A DNA stretch of 64,000 bases, from assembly GCF_000502955.1 (NCBI RefSeq), contig NZ_AYWO01000009.1:16560-80559 (forward strand), given 5' to 3'. Positions 46,181-54,176 of this stretch are shown piece after piece. A model generated the notes under the pieces. It did not search any database and was not told where the DNA came from. It saw only the letters and a list, made by a program, of their open reading frames with translations. This stretch comes from Mesorhizobium sp. LNHC252B00 (GTDB lineage Bacteria; Pseudomonadota; Alphaproteobacteria; Rhizobiales; Rhizobiaceae). A program made the position numbers and the translations under genes. Position 1 is the first letter of the stretch, and each line of letters opens with the position of its first letter.

Positions 46181-47224
46181 TCAGTTGGTGGGGATCCAGC
46201 TTGCGGTCGCTGCGTCGCTCTGACCAAAAGCGGGCAACTTGGCATCGAGATCCTCGATCGTCTTGATGCCGTTCTTGCGCAGCTCCTCCTGTGTCAGCAG
46301 GACCGGCTTGACGACGATGTTGTGGCCGGGATCCTCTCCCGCGATCAGCTTTGCCGCCGCCCGCACCGAAACGGCGCCTACGACGGCCGGGTTGGTGGCC
46401 GCGGTGGCGACCCATGGACTGCCTTCCGCGGTGATCTCGGTGATATCGGCGGTCGACACATCGGCCGAATAGATCTTCACCTTGTTCGAGATGCCGAGCT
46501 CATCGGTGGCGAGTTTCACGCCGCGCGCGAACTCGTCATAGGGGGCAAAGACGACGCTGATGTCGGTATTGGCCTGGAACGCCGCCTTGGTCTGGTCGGC
46601 GGTCGACACCGCGGTCGTATCATTGACCGTTCCCCAGCGGGCTTTCTCGACGATCCCGGGATTGGCCTTCTTGGTCTCCTCCCAGATTTCATTGCGACGG
46701 TCGAGCGGCGCGAAACCGGCGACGTAGACATAACCCGCCTGGAATGAGGTGCCGTTGTCCTTGAGGGCCTGGCCGAGGGACGCCTTGGCCAACTCGTGAT
46801 CGGATTGTTCGACTTGCGGGATTTTCGGATTGCCGAGATCGACGTCGAAAGCCACAACCTTGATGCCGGCGTCGAGGGCCTTCTGCGCGACATCCTTTAA
46901 AGCTTCCGGCTGGCCATGGTCGATGATGATCGCCTGGACGCCGAGATTGATCGCCTGTTCGATCTGGTCACGTTGTGCCGCCGCATCCTGCCGGCCGGAA
47001 AAGACCGTGAGATCGATGTCGAGCGCTTTCGCCTGTTTCGTCGCACCGGCCTGGTAGGCCTGAAAGAAATCGCCGGCGGAGATGAAGGTGACGAGTGCCA
47101 CCTTCACGCCGCCCTTGTCGAAGGGCGCCGGCGCTCCGGCCAACCCGGCGGCCTGTGCCGCCCCGGCCGGAATGGCACAGGCGAGCAGGCTGGCGGTGAT
47201 CAGTCCAAGAACGGAAGTCTTCAT
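46181..47224 (-). CDS. Ribose-type ABC transporter substrate-binding protein (second paralog)
   Basis: A 347-residue protein with a signal peptide (VLGLITASLLACAIPAGAAQA), clearly paralogous to the product of 41055-42092. Shared blocks include GAPAPFDKGGVK, QAINLGVQ, GQPEALKDVAQKALDAGI against the EAIKDVAQAALDAGI of the first, NPKIPQVEQSD and YVAGFAPLDRR. It lacks its own ATPase and permease, so it probably uses the same channel. It is transcribed separately and towards the operon. The ATG at 47224 starts the signal peptide. Confidence 0.92.
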   Translation of the reverse strand: MKTSVLGLITASLLACAIPAGAAQAAGLAGAPAPFDKGGVKVALVTFISAGDFFQAYQAGATKQAKALDIDLTVFSGRQDAAAQRDQIEQAINLGVQAIIIDHGQPEALKDVAQKALDAGIKVVAFDVDLGNPKIPQVEQSDHELAKASLGQALKDNGTSFQAGYVYVAGFAPLDRRNEIWEETKKANPGIVEKARWGTVNDTTAVSTADQTKAAFQANTDISVVFAPYDEFARGVKLATDELGISNKVKIYSADVSTADITEITAEGSPWVATAATNPAVVGAVSVRAAAKLIAGEDPGHNIVVKPVLLTQEELRKNGIKTIEDLDAKLPAFGQSDAATASWIPTN

Positions 47225-47497
47225 GAAGGTCCCCAGAAAATAACGCCGACAAGGCGCGTCTCCGACCGCGGGATCGCCGCCGTCGCGCCTCAAGGAGCGA
47301 ATGCGCAAGAGTACAGCGGCAATCGAGCCGTTCGGAACGCAGATTTTTCTCTTTCGAAGCGCGTGATTGGCAAATGTTGCCGTTGCTTGTCGCAGGCTTG
47401 GGCGATGCCGCGTTGTCGATCATCGGGATTGTTGGCGGTATCGCGGCGAGCGGAAATCCCAGCCCGCTATTAACCGCGAATCGCTGGGCGCGAATCA
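47225..47497. other. Upstream region of the second binding-protein gene
   Basis: About 270 bases that should hold the promoter and regulator sites of the gene at 46181-47224. No strong operator or ORF was recognised. Confidence 0.4.
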
Positions 47498-47500
47498 AAA

Positions 47501-47535
47501 AAGAAGCCGTTCAAGGTTTCCCTTGAACGGCTGGT
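47501..47535 (-). terminator. Orphan minus-strand terminator
   Basis: On the minus strand AGCCGTTCAAGG and CCTTGAACGGCT pair (12 bp) around a short GAAA-type loop and are followed by TCTTTTTT. It is a textbook intrinsic terminator. No minus-strand protein gene lies upstream: the next gene to the right, at 47796, is on the plus strand. So it must end a non-coding transcript or transcription leaking from an opposing promoter. Confidence 0.85.
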
Positions 47536-47647
47536 CGAGCCCCCTGCTCCCCTAAAACTCTGACTGAAGTGCTGCCGATCGTCGCGAAACGACCGCTTCT
47601 GGAGTGGTTTTTGTGTGCCACGGGGCTTGCTTCGACGCAACGTAAAC

Positions 47648-47686
47648 CACTTGTTAACCTTAACGGCCCCGACCCGTGAACAAGTG
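47648..47686. promoter_or_regulatory. Inverted repeat with GTTAAC boxes upstream of the PAS gene
   Basis: CACTTGTT (47648) and AACAAGTG (about 47679) form an inverted repeat. Each arm is joined to GTTAAC, which appears at about 47653 and 47687, and CTTAAC lies in between. TTAAC boxes resemble halves of the CtrA motif TTAA-N7-TTAA, but the spacing does not fit exactly. Possibly an operator for the PAS gene or for the small RNA. Confidence 0.35.
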
Positions 47687-47795
47687 TTAACGACGCTGGC
47701 ACGCTTCCTGCTCCGCAACGCATGTAGGTCATCGGAGGGCGCCCTTCTGTTCACCGATGGGACATCAGACGACAGATTGCGCGGAGCAGCATAAT

Positions 47796-48428
47796 ATGAA
47801 CCAGAATGGATCGATCACGCTGTTCCACTATTGGAATCGCCTGCGTGACGGACGCCCTGCCCCGAAGCGTTCGGAGGTCGAGCCGGCCGATATCAAGTCG
47901 CTGCTGGCCGACACCTTTATCCTGGAACGGGACACGCGCGGGCAAGCCGTGTTCCGGCTGGCCGGCACCAGGCTTTGCGCCTGCTATGGCCGCGAACTCA
48001 AGGGGTTTTCCTTTCCATCGCTGTGGCGCGAGAAGGATCAGCGGCTCGTCTCGCGGCTGATCCATGGCGTCTTCGAGCAGAAGTCGGTCGTGCTCATCAC
48101 CTATGAGGGCTTCAGCCGCAATGGGCGCTCCAACAAGTTCGAGCTGCTCGCTTTGCCGCTTGACGGCGGCGTCGAAAATCCGCGCTGCCTGGGCGTCGTC
48201 AGTGCCGTGGAGAAGCCCTTCTGGCTGGGCGCCGACCCGATCACCGACGCGTTGATCGATTCGATCCGCGTCATCGACCCGGAGAAGGAGCTCCTGAACA
48301 ACCGTCCGGCGATCGATGTTCCCTCGCTCGTTCCCGACGATCTCGGGGCACCCGAGACGATCTCGGCGCTCGGCCGGGCGCGCCGCATCCGTCATCTTGT
48401 CGTCTTCGATGGCGGGCGCGAGGAATAA
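47796..48428 (+). CDS. PAS-domain protein (PAS_5/DUF1488-type regulator)
   Basis: A 210-residue cytoplasmic protein. Residues 5-140 form a PAS-like domain of the PAS_5 group common in Rhizobiales (LFHYWNRLRDGRPAPKRSEVEP, FRLAGTRLCACYGRELKG, LLALPLDGG). The group is annotated as putative sensors. There is no output domain, so it probably works through a partner. ATG at 47796 with GGAG nine bases upstream. Its end runs into a dispersed repeat. Confidence 0.8.
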   Translation: MNQNGSITLFHYWNRLRDGRPAPKRSEVEPADIKSLLADTFILERDTRGQAVFRLAGTRLCACYGRELKGFSFPSLWREKDQRLVSRLIHGVFEQKSVVLITYEGFSRNGRSNKFELLALPLDGGVENPRCLGVVSAVEKPFWLGADPITDALIDSIRVIDPEKELLNNRPAIDVPSLVPDDLGAPETISALGRARRIRHLVVFDGGREE

Positions 48429-48450
48429 TCCGCAGTTTCGCGTCTCGGTA

Positions 48451-48518
48451 ACGTCGCCCAAAAGTGCGCAGCGGTCTTGGAACAACGACATACATACAAA
48501 GGGAAGAGCCTAAAAGCG
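48451..48518. repeat. Rhizobial intergenic repeat, copy C
   Basis: The sequence GTCGCCCAAAAGTGCGCAGCG followed by TTGGAACAACGACATACATA is the inverse of copy B at 24526-24601 and relates to copy A at 11923-12024. It starts about 20 bases after the PAS gene stop. Confidence 0.65.
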
Positions 48519-48610
48519 CCCGCTTTTCCCCTTTGTTAACCTGCTTTGTTGTACTTCTTTGATGAAGTTCTCGCATCGACGCGTGGGACGCAAACAGGGT
48601 GAAGGCAGTC

Positions 48611-49228
48611 ATGAGGTCAGCGGCGATCGACTATGCGCCGTCCCAAGCTGAAAGGCGTAACTTCCAGCGCGTCCGCGTCAAGATTTACGGGCGCTTCATG
48701 CTGGAAGACCGCACCGAGCACCCCTGCCAGGTCGTCGACATGTCGCCGGGCAATGTAGCATTTCGCACCGACCGCATCGGCATGCCCGGCGAAAAAGTCA
48801 TCGCCTACATCGATCATATCGGCCGCATCGAAGGTGTCGTCACGCGCACCTTGCAGGACGGTTTCGCAATGACCGTCATCGCGTCGGATCGCAAGAAGGA
48901 CAAGCTTGCCGCGCAATTGACCTGGCTTGCCAACAAGCATGAACTCGACCTGCCGGAAGACCGTCGCCACGAGCGCGTCGCGCCGCGCAATCCGACCAGC
49001 GTTCTGCAGCTCACCGATGGCCGCCAGTACCAGTGCCGTATCATCGACCTGTCGCTTTCCGGCGCTGCGGTCGAGATCGACGTCAAGCCGGCAATCGGCA
49101 TCCAGGTCATGCTGGGCACCATGCGCGGGCAGGTCGTCCGCCATTTCGAGGATGGCGTCGCCATCGAATTCGCCGTCATCCAGCGTCCCGAAACGCTCGA
49201 TTCCGAATTCAACGCGCCGCGCGCCTGA
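48611..49228 (+). CDS. Double PilZ-domain protein
   Basis: A 205-residue protein with two PilZ domains, the c-di-GMP receptor fold. Domain one (about residues 14-95) has RRNFQR, but the second box reads DMSPGN where D/N-x-S-x-x-G is expected, so its last glycine is missing. Domain two (about 115-195) has RRHERVAPR and the full DLSLSG. So only the second is expected to bind c-di-GMP. ATG at 48611 is chosen over a GTG at 48599. Likely involved in motility or polysaccharide control. Confidence 0.9.
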   Translation: MRSAAIDYAPSQAERRNFQRVRVKIYGRFMLEDRTEHPCQVVDMSPGNVAFRTDRIGMPGEKVIAYIDHIGRIEGVVTRTLQDGFAMTVIASDRKKDKLAAQLTWLANKHELDLPEDRRHERVAPRNPTSVLQLTDGRQYQCRIIDLSLSGAAVEIDVKPAIGIQVMLGTMRGQVVRHFEDGVAIEFAVIQRPETLDSEFNAPRA

Positions 49229-49251
49229 CAAGGCCAGCAACGCTTCATGAA

Positions 49252-49275
49252 GCCGGCCCTTTGCGGCCGGTTTTT
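49252..49275 (+). terminator. Terminator of the PilZ gene
   Basis: GCCGGCC (49252) pairs with GGCCGGT (49265) around a six-base loop, followed by TTTTTG. It lies about 25 bases past the stop. Confidence 0.85.
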
Positions 49276-49509
49276 GCGTTCGCGACATCGCCGATTGAGA
49301 TGCTTCAGACAAGCTCGAGGCCGTTGCCCTGCAAGGCCCGCGTGACATCGAGCCCGAGGATCAGCTTAGAAAGCCCAAATGATTTAATACTCAAATGATT
49401 CAAATTTTATGTTTATTCTACTGGCGTTTTACTCAATATCTACTTCGTGCTTTTGCCTCAAATAAATCCACATGTGGCAATGTCTCCTTCGAACGGGGAG
49501 ACTACAACA
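49276..49509. other. AT-rich region upstream of the BTLCP peptidase gene
   Basis: About 49375-49470 is unusually AT-rich for this genome and holds the direct repeats AAATGATTTAA and AAATGATTCAA, which could be regulator sites. The GGGGAG ribosome site of the next gene is at about 49494. Nothing else is recognised. Confidence 0.45.
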
Positions 49510-50118
49510 ATGAAGAAAACGAGGCGCAAGCTGTTGCTGGTGGCAATAGCGATGCAGCTTTCCGCCTGGGGATCAGCATATGCCGCGGGACCGGCCTATA
49601 TGCACACCGGCGGACGTACCACGCAGCCTGTCGGCCATTATGAGTTCTGCCAGCGCATAGCTGGCGAATGCAGCGAAAGGACCCCCAAGGGCGCGCCGGT
49701 CGAGCTGACCCGCAAACTGTGGGCGACGATCGTCAACATCAACAATTCCGTCAACACCCGCATCAAGCCGCGCACCGATATGGAGAACTACGGTGTCGAG
49801 GAATACTGGGCCTATCCGGATAATGGCTATGGCGATTGCGAGGATTACGCGCTCGAAAAGCGTCGTGAATTGATGGATGCGGGCGTGCCCGCCGGCAATC
49901 TGCTGATGACCGTCGCGCGCCAGCCGAATGGCGACGGTCACGCGGTACTGACCGTGCGCACCAGCCTGGGGGAATTCATCCTCGACAATCTGGAGACCAA
50001 GGTCCTGTCCTGGACGGACACCGACTACACCTATCTCAAGCGCCAGTCCGACCAGAATTCGGGCGTTTGGGTGACGATCAACGACGGCCGCTCCGACGCG
50101 GTCGCGAGCGTCCGCTAG
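49510..50118 (+). CDS. Bacterial transglutaminase-like cysteine peptidase (BTLCP)
   Basis: A 202-residue exported protein with a signal peptide (LLLVAIAMQLSAWGSAYA). The catalytic triad of the family is present: Cys in YGDCEDYALEKR (about residue 109), His in GDGHAVLTV, and Asp in FILDNLETK. In pseudomonads the related LapG cuts surface adhesins under c-di-GMP control, but LapG has partner proteins that are absent here. The PilZ gene just upstream makes a c-di-GMP link suggestive only. Confidence 0.9.
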   Translation: MKKTRRKLLLVAIAMQLSAWGSAYAAGPAYMHTGGRTTQPVGHYEFCQRIAGECSERTPKGAPVELTRKLWATIVNINNSVNTRIKPRTDMENYGVEEYWAYPDNGYGDCEDYALEKRRELMDAGVPAGNLLMTVARQPNGDGHAVLTVRTSLGEFILDNLETKVLSWTDTDYTYLKRQSDQNSGVWVTINDGRSDAVASVR

Positions 50119-50166
50119 ATATCACAGATCAGGCGCTCCGCATGAGTGCGAAGCGCTTAAGGAGAA

Positions 50167-50241
50167 ACCCGGTCGAGTCCCCACCCTCCCCGTCCCCAAC
50201 GACCGGGTGAAAGGAGCCGGCCCCGTCCCCGGGCCGGCTCC
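50167..50241. terminator. Two tandem GC-rich hairpins
   Basis: ACCCGGTCG (50167) pairs with CGACCGGGT (50200). GGAGCCGGCCC (50213) pairs with GGGCCGGCTCC (50231). Neither is followed by a proper T run (only CCATTTCTGG), so termination may be inefficient or Rho-dependent. They follow the peptidase gene by about 50 bases. The rest of 50119-50439 holds no gene I can support. Confidence 0.5.
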
Positions 50242-50439
50242 GCCATTTCTGGCGATGAAATGGCATCCGCTTGAGTGTCGTCACTTGTCAAAATGATATT
50301 ATGTCAGACCACCCATCGGAAGGTCGCGGCTGCTACGGACATCGGACAAAGCCAGCCCCTTGCCCCTGCGATCCAGCTTTCAAATGGCTTTTGATCGCTG
50401 CAGTATGGGCGATCAAATTGCCACCTCTGGATCACCGCG

Positions 50440-51000
50440 ATGTTGGAAATCCCGGAAGATCGCTGCGAGCGCCATCGCCTGTACAAGGCCATCGACGATG
50501 CCTTCAAGGCGGGCGATTTCGATGGTCTCGGCATGGCTATGGGTGGCTCGCCCCGCTGGTTCGACGAGCGCATGCCGTTTGAGCTCGGGCTCGGGCATCC
50601 GCTGGAATTTGCAATCTATTGGAGCCCCGTCGGTTTCATCTCGACCTTGCTGGATGCTGGCTCGGATCCAAATTATCAGGATCACGGCGGGTTTCCGTCC
50701 CTCATCGCGGCGCTGTCCACCGACCGGGCCGACAGGCTGGACATCGTGCGGGTATTGATCGAGGCCGGTGCCGACCCCAACATGCGGGGTGTGAACGACT
50801 GGACGCCGCTTCACTATTCGGTGGCCATCCGCAGCGTCGATGCGATCCGCCTGCTTTTGGCGGCGGGCGCCGACCCGACGCTCGAGACCCGCATCGATCA
50901 CTACAGGACAGCCATCGAGGAGGCCGACATTGCCTGCTTTGACGCCGGTGCGTCCTTGCTGCGCGATGCGATAGCCGGGCCTGGCTCCAACCGCCGGTGA
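50440..51000 (+). CDS. Ankyrin-repeat protein
   Basis: A 186-residue cytoplasmic protein without signal peptide. Ankyrin-type units cover residues 50-165: PLEFAIYWSPVGFISTLLDAGSDPNYQDHGG, VRVLIEAGADPNMRGVNDWTPLHYSV and AIRLLLAAGADPTLETR are the clearest. The N-terminal 50 residues are a helical cap (DDAFKAGDFDGL). Probably binds a protein partner. The ribosome site is weak. It is unrelated to the ankyrin-cytochrome fusion beyond the fold. Confidence 0.8.
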   Translation: MLEIPEDRCERHRLYKAIDDAFKAGDFDGLGMAMGGSPRWFDERMPFELGLGHPLEFAIYWSPVGFISTLLDAGSDPNYQDHGGFPSLIAALSTDRADRLDIVRVLIEAGADPNMRGVNDWTPLHYSVAIRSVDAIRLLLAAGADPTLETRIDHYRTAIEEADIACFDAGASLLRDAIAGPGSNRR

Positions 51001-51036
51001 GTTAGGCCGCGATGAAAGATATAGGCCAAACTGGCC

Positions 51037-51564
51037 TCAGGCATTCTTCAAGCCCGCCTTGAAGCGCTTGCCATTGGCAACGTAGTGCGCCGCCGAGCCG
51101 CGCAACTTCGCCACGGCCGCGTCGTCCAGCACCCTGATTGCCTTGGCAGGCGAGCCGACGATCAGCGAATTGTCCGGGAATTCCTTGCCTTCGGTGACCA
51201 GCGCACCCGCACCGACCAACGAATTCCTGCCGATTTTCGCGCCGTTCAGCACGATGGCGCCCATACCGATCAGACTGTTGTCGCCGATCGTGCAGCCATG
51301 CAGCAAGGCGCGATGGCCGATCGTGCAGCCCTCCCCGATCGTCAGCGGAAAGCCGGGATCGGTGTGCATGACCGTATGTTCCTGCACATTGGTGTCGGCG
51401 CCGATGACGATGCGCTCATTGTCGCCGCGAATGACGGCGCCGAACCAGAAGCCGGCATTGCGGCCGACCCGAACGTCGCCGATCAGCGTCGCATCGGGCG
51501 CGATCCAGTTGGTCTGCACATCCGCGAAACTGGGCCCCGTTCCATCGATCGCGTAGAGCGGCAT
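51037..51564 (-). CDS. Gamma-carbonic-anhydrase-family protein
   Basis: A 175-residue left-handed beta-helix protein with hexapeptide repeats (IGDVRVGRNAGFWFGAVIRGD, IGEGCTIGHRALLHGCTIGDNSLIGMGAIVLNGAKIG). The three zinc-type His positions are visible (QEHTVMH, IGHRALLHGC). The family (PaaY/YrdA/Cam-like) includes carbonic anhydrases and close relatives without activity. GGAG lies eight bases before the ATG at 51564. Confidence 0.9.
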   Translation of the reverse strand: MPLYAIDGTGPSFADVQTNWIAPDATLIGDVRVGRNAGFWFGAVIRGDNERIVIGADTNVQEHTVMHTDPGFPLTIGEGCTIGHRALLHGCTIGDNSLIGMGAIVLNGAKIGRNSLVGAGALVTEGKEFPDNSLIVGSPAKAIRVLDDAAVAKLRGSAAHYVANGKRFKAGLKNA

Positions 51565-51584
51565 GTCTTGGTCTCCGAATCGTC

Positions 51585-51926
51585 TCAGCCTGGCAAGTCG
51601 GACCCTAGGAGACGGATCGTCCAAGAGGCAATGGCAAGCACGACCACGCCCAGCGCCAAGGACCAGGCTATTGCCGTGCAGCCGCAGGACATCAGCGCCA
51701 TCATCGAAATGCGGCGCTCGCGCCGGGCATCGATGGCATCGTTGACGAGCATGAAAGGGCCGGCACACGCGGTGGCGAGCAGCGAGCGCAAGATATGGGA
51801 CGGCGACACATAGGGTTCGGTGAAGGCGACCTTGCGGCCCGAAACCAGTTCCATGGCCGATCCGGCCATCCCGCAGGCGGTCAACCCGACGACAAAAGCG
51901 AAGAGCGTGAGTTCCAGCGGTCCCAT
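51585..51926 (-). CDS. Small membrane protein, conserved in Rhizobiales
   Basis: A 113-residue protein with about three helices (LTLFAFVVGLTACGMAGSAMEL, SLLATACAGPFMLVNDAI, AIAWSLALGVVVLAIASW). A polar, basic segment (DARRERRI) lies between the last two. ATG at 51926 with GGGAAG upstream. It lies 20 bases before the carbonic-anhydrase-like gene, so the two are likely co-transcribed. No known function. Confidence 0.7.
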   Translation of the reverse strand: MGPLELTLFAFVVGLTACGMAGSAMELVSGRKVAFTEPYVSPSHILRSLLATACAGPFMLVNDAIDARRERRISMMALMSCGCTAIAWSLALGVVVLAIASWTIRLLGSDLPG

Positions 51927-52041
51927 CTTAACTTCCCATTTACCATGAAATTGCACAGTCGTTCCATGAAGGCTGCAAAAGCCATGCCGTGCGACGTGTA
52001 CCGCCCAGGGACACAGAGGCGGCTGGGATCCGAGAACCGAG

Positions 52042-52767
52042 ATGAAACAGGCAGCGCTCGCCAACGAACTCACCGTGGTCGATTCCAGGCTGATGAAGCG
52101 GGTGCTCTACGCGTTCGCGGCGCTGGCCCTGCTGTCGGCAGCGATCAGCCTCGGCGGCAAATGGTTCGGCCATTCGATCGCCATGGCCGGATACACCGAC
52201 GACGCAACAATCCACCAGGTGGTGATCGGCAACAATGTCATCGCCGTGCCGGCCAACGCCATCCGTTTCGCCCAGGCCAGGCGCGACGGTATCGCCTCGC
52301 GGCTCGATCTCTATCTGCGCTACCCCCAGATGGACGGCTACAGCGAGGCCGCGCGCGACGATTTCAACCACACCGGGGCAGCCAAGAACATCGTCTTCCT
52401 GTCTTTCGAACAGCGGATGATGTCGCGTGACATGAGTGGCCGCTTCGCGCCGATCTACAGCGCGTTGATCACCAAACCCGGCATTGCGGGGCCTGGCGGC
52501 ACGACGGTGTACGGTTTCAACGAGAAATCAGGCTATTTGAACGAGGTGCTGGTTGTCGCCGAGCGCCCCGGCAAGGACCCGTTCGTGGCACGTTGCCTGA
52601 GCGGGCCGAGTGCCGACGAATCGCTGGCGCCGTGCGAGCGCGACATCCAGGTCGGCGACGAACTCAGCCTCACCTATCGCTTCCCAAGGGAGTTTCTGGG
52701 TGATTGGCAGACGCTTGACGCGGCAATCGCCACAGAAGCCGGGCGTGTCCTGAAAACAGGACATTAG
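52042..52767 (+). CDS. Membrane-anchored conserved protein of unknown function
   Basis: A 241-residue protein with one N-terminal membrane helix (VLYAFAALALLSAAISLG, about residues 22-40) and a periplasmic remainder. The conserved-looking part has IGNNVIAVPANAIRFAQ, RLDLYLRYPQMDGY and CERDIQVGDELSLTYRF; two Cys lie near the C-terminus. I recognise it as a typical rhizobial hypothetical protein, not as a characterised family. Confidence 0.72.
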   Translation: MKQAALANELTVVDSRLMKRVLYAFAALALLSAAISLGGKWFGHSIAMAGYTDDATIHQVVIGNNVIAVPANAIRFAQARRDGIASRLDLYLRYPQMDGYSEAARDDFNHTGAAKNIVFLSFEQRMMSRDMSGRFAPIYSALITKPGIAGPGGTTVYGFNEKSGYLNEVLVVAERPGKDPFVARCLSGPSADESLAPCERDIQVGDELSLTYRFPREFLGDWQTLDAAIATEAGRVLKTGH

Positions 52768-52839
52768 AATAGAAAGCGTCGGGAGATCCGGCTGGCCGGC
52801 CGCATTCGAGGCGCAGCCGGCCAAGCGCAAGGTGCTGGC

Positions 52840-53043
52840 TCAGGCCAGATCGATGTCGAGGATTGCCATCGAAAAATTGTAGTCGCCGTCGTCTTCATCC
52901 TTGAAGACGATGCCGAGGAATTCGTCACCGACATAGACCTCGGCTGAATCTTCCTTGCGCGGCCGTGCCTTGACCTCGAGCTTGGGGTTCTGGAAGACGC
53001 GCTTGAAATAGGCGTCCAGCTTTCTGATTTCGTCCGGCTTCAA
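52840..53043 (-). CDS. DUF3126 family protein
   Basis: A 67-residue cytoplasmic protein matching DUF3126: KPDEIRKLDAYFKRVF, LEVKARPRKEDSAEVYVGDEFLG, then DDGDYNFSMAILDIDL. The start is TTG at 53043 with GGAGA six bases upstream. A longer frame from 53139 adds unrelated residues. It lies about 150 bases downstream of cysE on the same strand, as in many Rhizobiales. Confidence 0.85.
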   Translation of the reverse strand: MKPDEIRKLDAYFKRVFQNPKLEVKARPRKEDSAEVYVGDEFLGIVFKDEDDGDYNFSMAILDIDLA

Positions 53044-53193
53044 CAGTCTTCTCCGATCATCGGGCTTGCTCGTTCGAGCGCGCTTCTGACACGTCGACAA
53101 TGGCGATGTAAAGGCAAGCGGCCCGATAAGGCGAGACAACCGCCACTCATGCCCACGGCCGGAATCCGGCAGCGGGCGGCGGCCTTGTGAAAA

Positions 53194-54042
53194 TCAGATG
53201 TCGAAGCTGACGACCTGATCCATCGTCTGCGACGGCAGAAGCTGGTCCATCTGGCGCGACGGCTGATCGCAGCCGGTCTCGCCAACGACGCGAGCCGGTA
53301 CGCCGGCAACCGTCTTGTTGTGCGGCACTGGCGACAGCACCACCGAGCCTGCCGCAATCTTCGAGCAATGGCCGATTTCGATGTTGCCGAGGATCTTGGC
53401 ACCGGCGCCGATCAGCACGCCGTAGCGGATCTTGGGATGACGGTCGCCGCCGGCCTTGCCGGTACCGCCCAGTGTTACGCCATGCAAGATCGACACATCG
53501 TCCTCGATGACCGCGGTCTCGCCGACCACAAGGCCGGTGGCGTGGTCGATGAAGATGCCCTTGCCGATGCGCGCGGCCGGGTTGATGTCGGTCTGGAAGA
53601 CCGAGGACGAGCGGCTCTGCAGATAGAGGGCGAAATCCTTGCGGCCCTGGCTCCACAGCCAATGCGCCAGGCGGTGTGTCTGGATGGCGTGAAAACCCTT
53701 GAAATAGAGCACCGGCATGATGAAGCGGTCGCAGGCCGGATCGCGGTCGTAATAGGCCTGGATGTCGACGCGCACGGTCGTCGGCCAGTCCTTGTCGTCG
53801 GCCAGCATGGATTTGAAGGTCTGGCGGATGAGATCGGAGCCGATGTCCTGGTGCGCCAGCCGTTCGGCCAGGCGATGGATGACCGCTTCCTCCAGGCTGT
53901 CCTGGTTGAGGATGGTCGAATAGAGGAACGCGGCGAGCAGCGGGTCGCGGTTGACAGCCTCCATCGCTTCGTCGCGGATCGAGCGCCAGATCGGATCGAC
54001 CGGCTTCAATCCGCTGTGTCGGGAAATGCTGATGCTGTTCAT
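53194..54042 (-). CDS. cysE: Serine O-acetyltransferase
   Basis: A 282-residue enzyme that acetylates serine, the first step of cysteine synthesis. The N-terminal helical domain (residues 20-150; PIWRSIRDEAMEAV) precedes a left-handed beta-helix with hexapeptides. Catalytic and conserved parts: GIFIDHATGLVVGETAVIEDDVSILHGVTLGGTG and the Gly/His-rich GDRHPKI. The C-terminus (VVSFDI) ends in Ile, the tail that binds cysteine synthase in this family. ATG at 54042; an upstream ATG at 54093 has no ribosome site. Confidence 0.95.
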   Translation of the reverse strand: MNSISISRHSGLKPVDPIWRSIRDEAMEAVNRDPLLAAFLYSTILNQDSLEEAVIHRLAERLAHQDIGSDLIRQTFKSMLADDKDWPTTVRVDIQAYYDRDPACDRFIMPVLYFKGFHAIQTHRLAHWLWSQGRKDFALYLQSRSSSVFQTDINPAARIGKGIFIDHATGLVVGETAVIEDDVSILHGVTLGGTGKAGGDRHPKIRYGVLIGAGAKILGNIEIGHCSKIAAGSVVLSPVPHNKTVAGVPARVVGETGCDQPSRQMDQLLPSQTMDQVVSFDI

Positions 54043-54176
54043 CGCCGTCTCGTCCTGCGCCCTGCCGGGCTTGCCTGTTGTCCGGCCGCACATATAAGCC
54101 AGATCATAGCACGATTGAACTCAATTTTCCTCAGTGCATTGTCAAATGGATTTGGTTCGCGGGAATTCAAGCAGCC

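Larger units (their letters stand above)
47501..47760 (-). ncRNA. Candidate small RNA ending at an orphan terminator
   Basis: The terminator at 47501-47535 closes a transcript that begins somewhere in the 260 bases to its right, where no minus-strand ORF is supported. The region just before the terminator is purine-rich on the minus strand (AGGGGAGCAGGGGGCTCG), which could pair with ribosome sites or be a loop. The 5' end and promoter are not fixed. I could not match it to a named rhizobial small-RNA family. Confidence 0.45.

Noticed and set aside
53147..54091. Minus-strand frame of 314 codons overlapping cysE
   Set aside because: A shifted-frame shadow of cysE, rich in Arg and Pro, with no recognisable fold.
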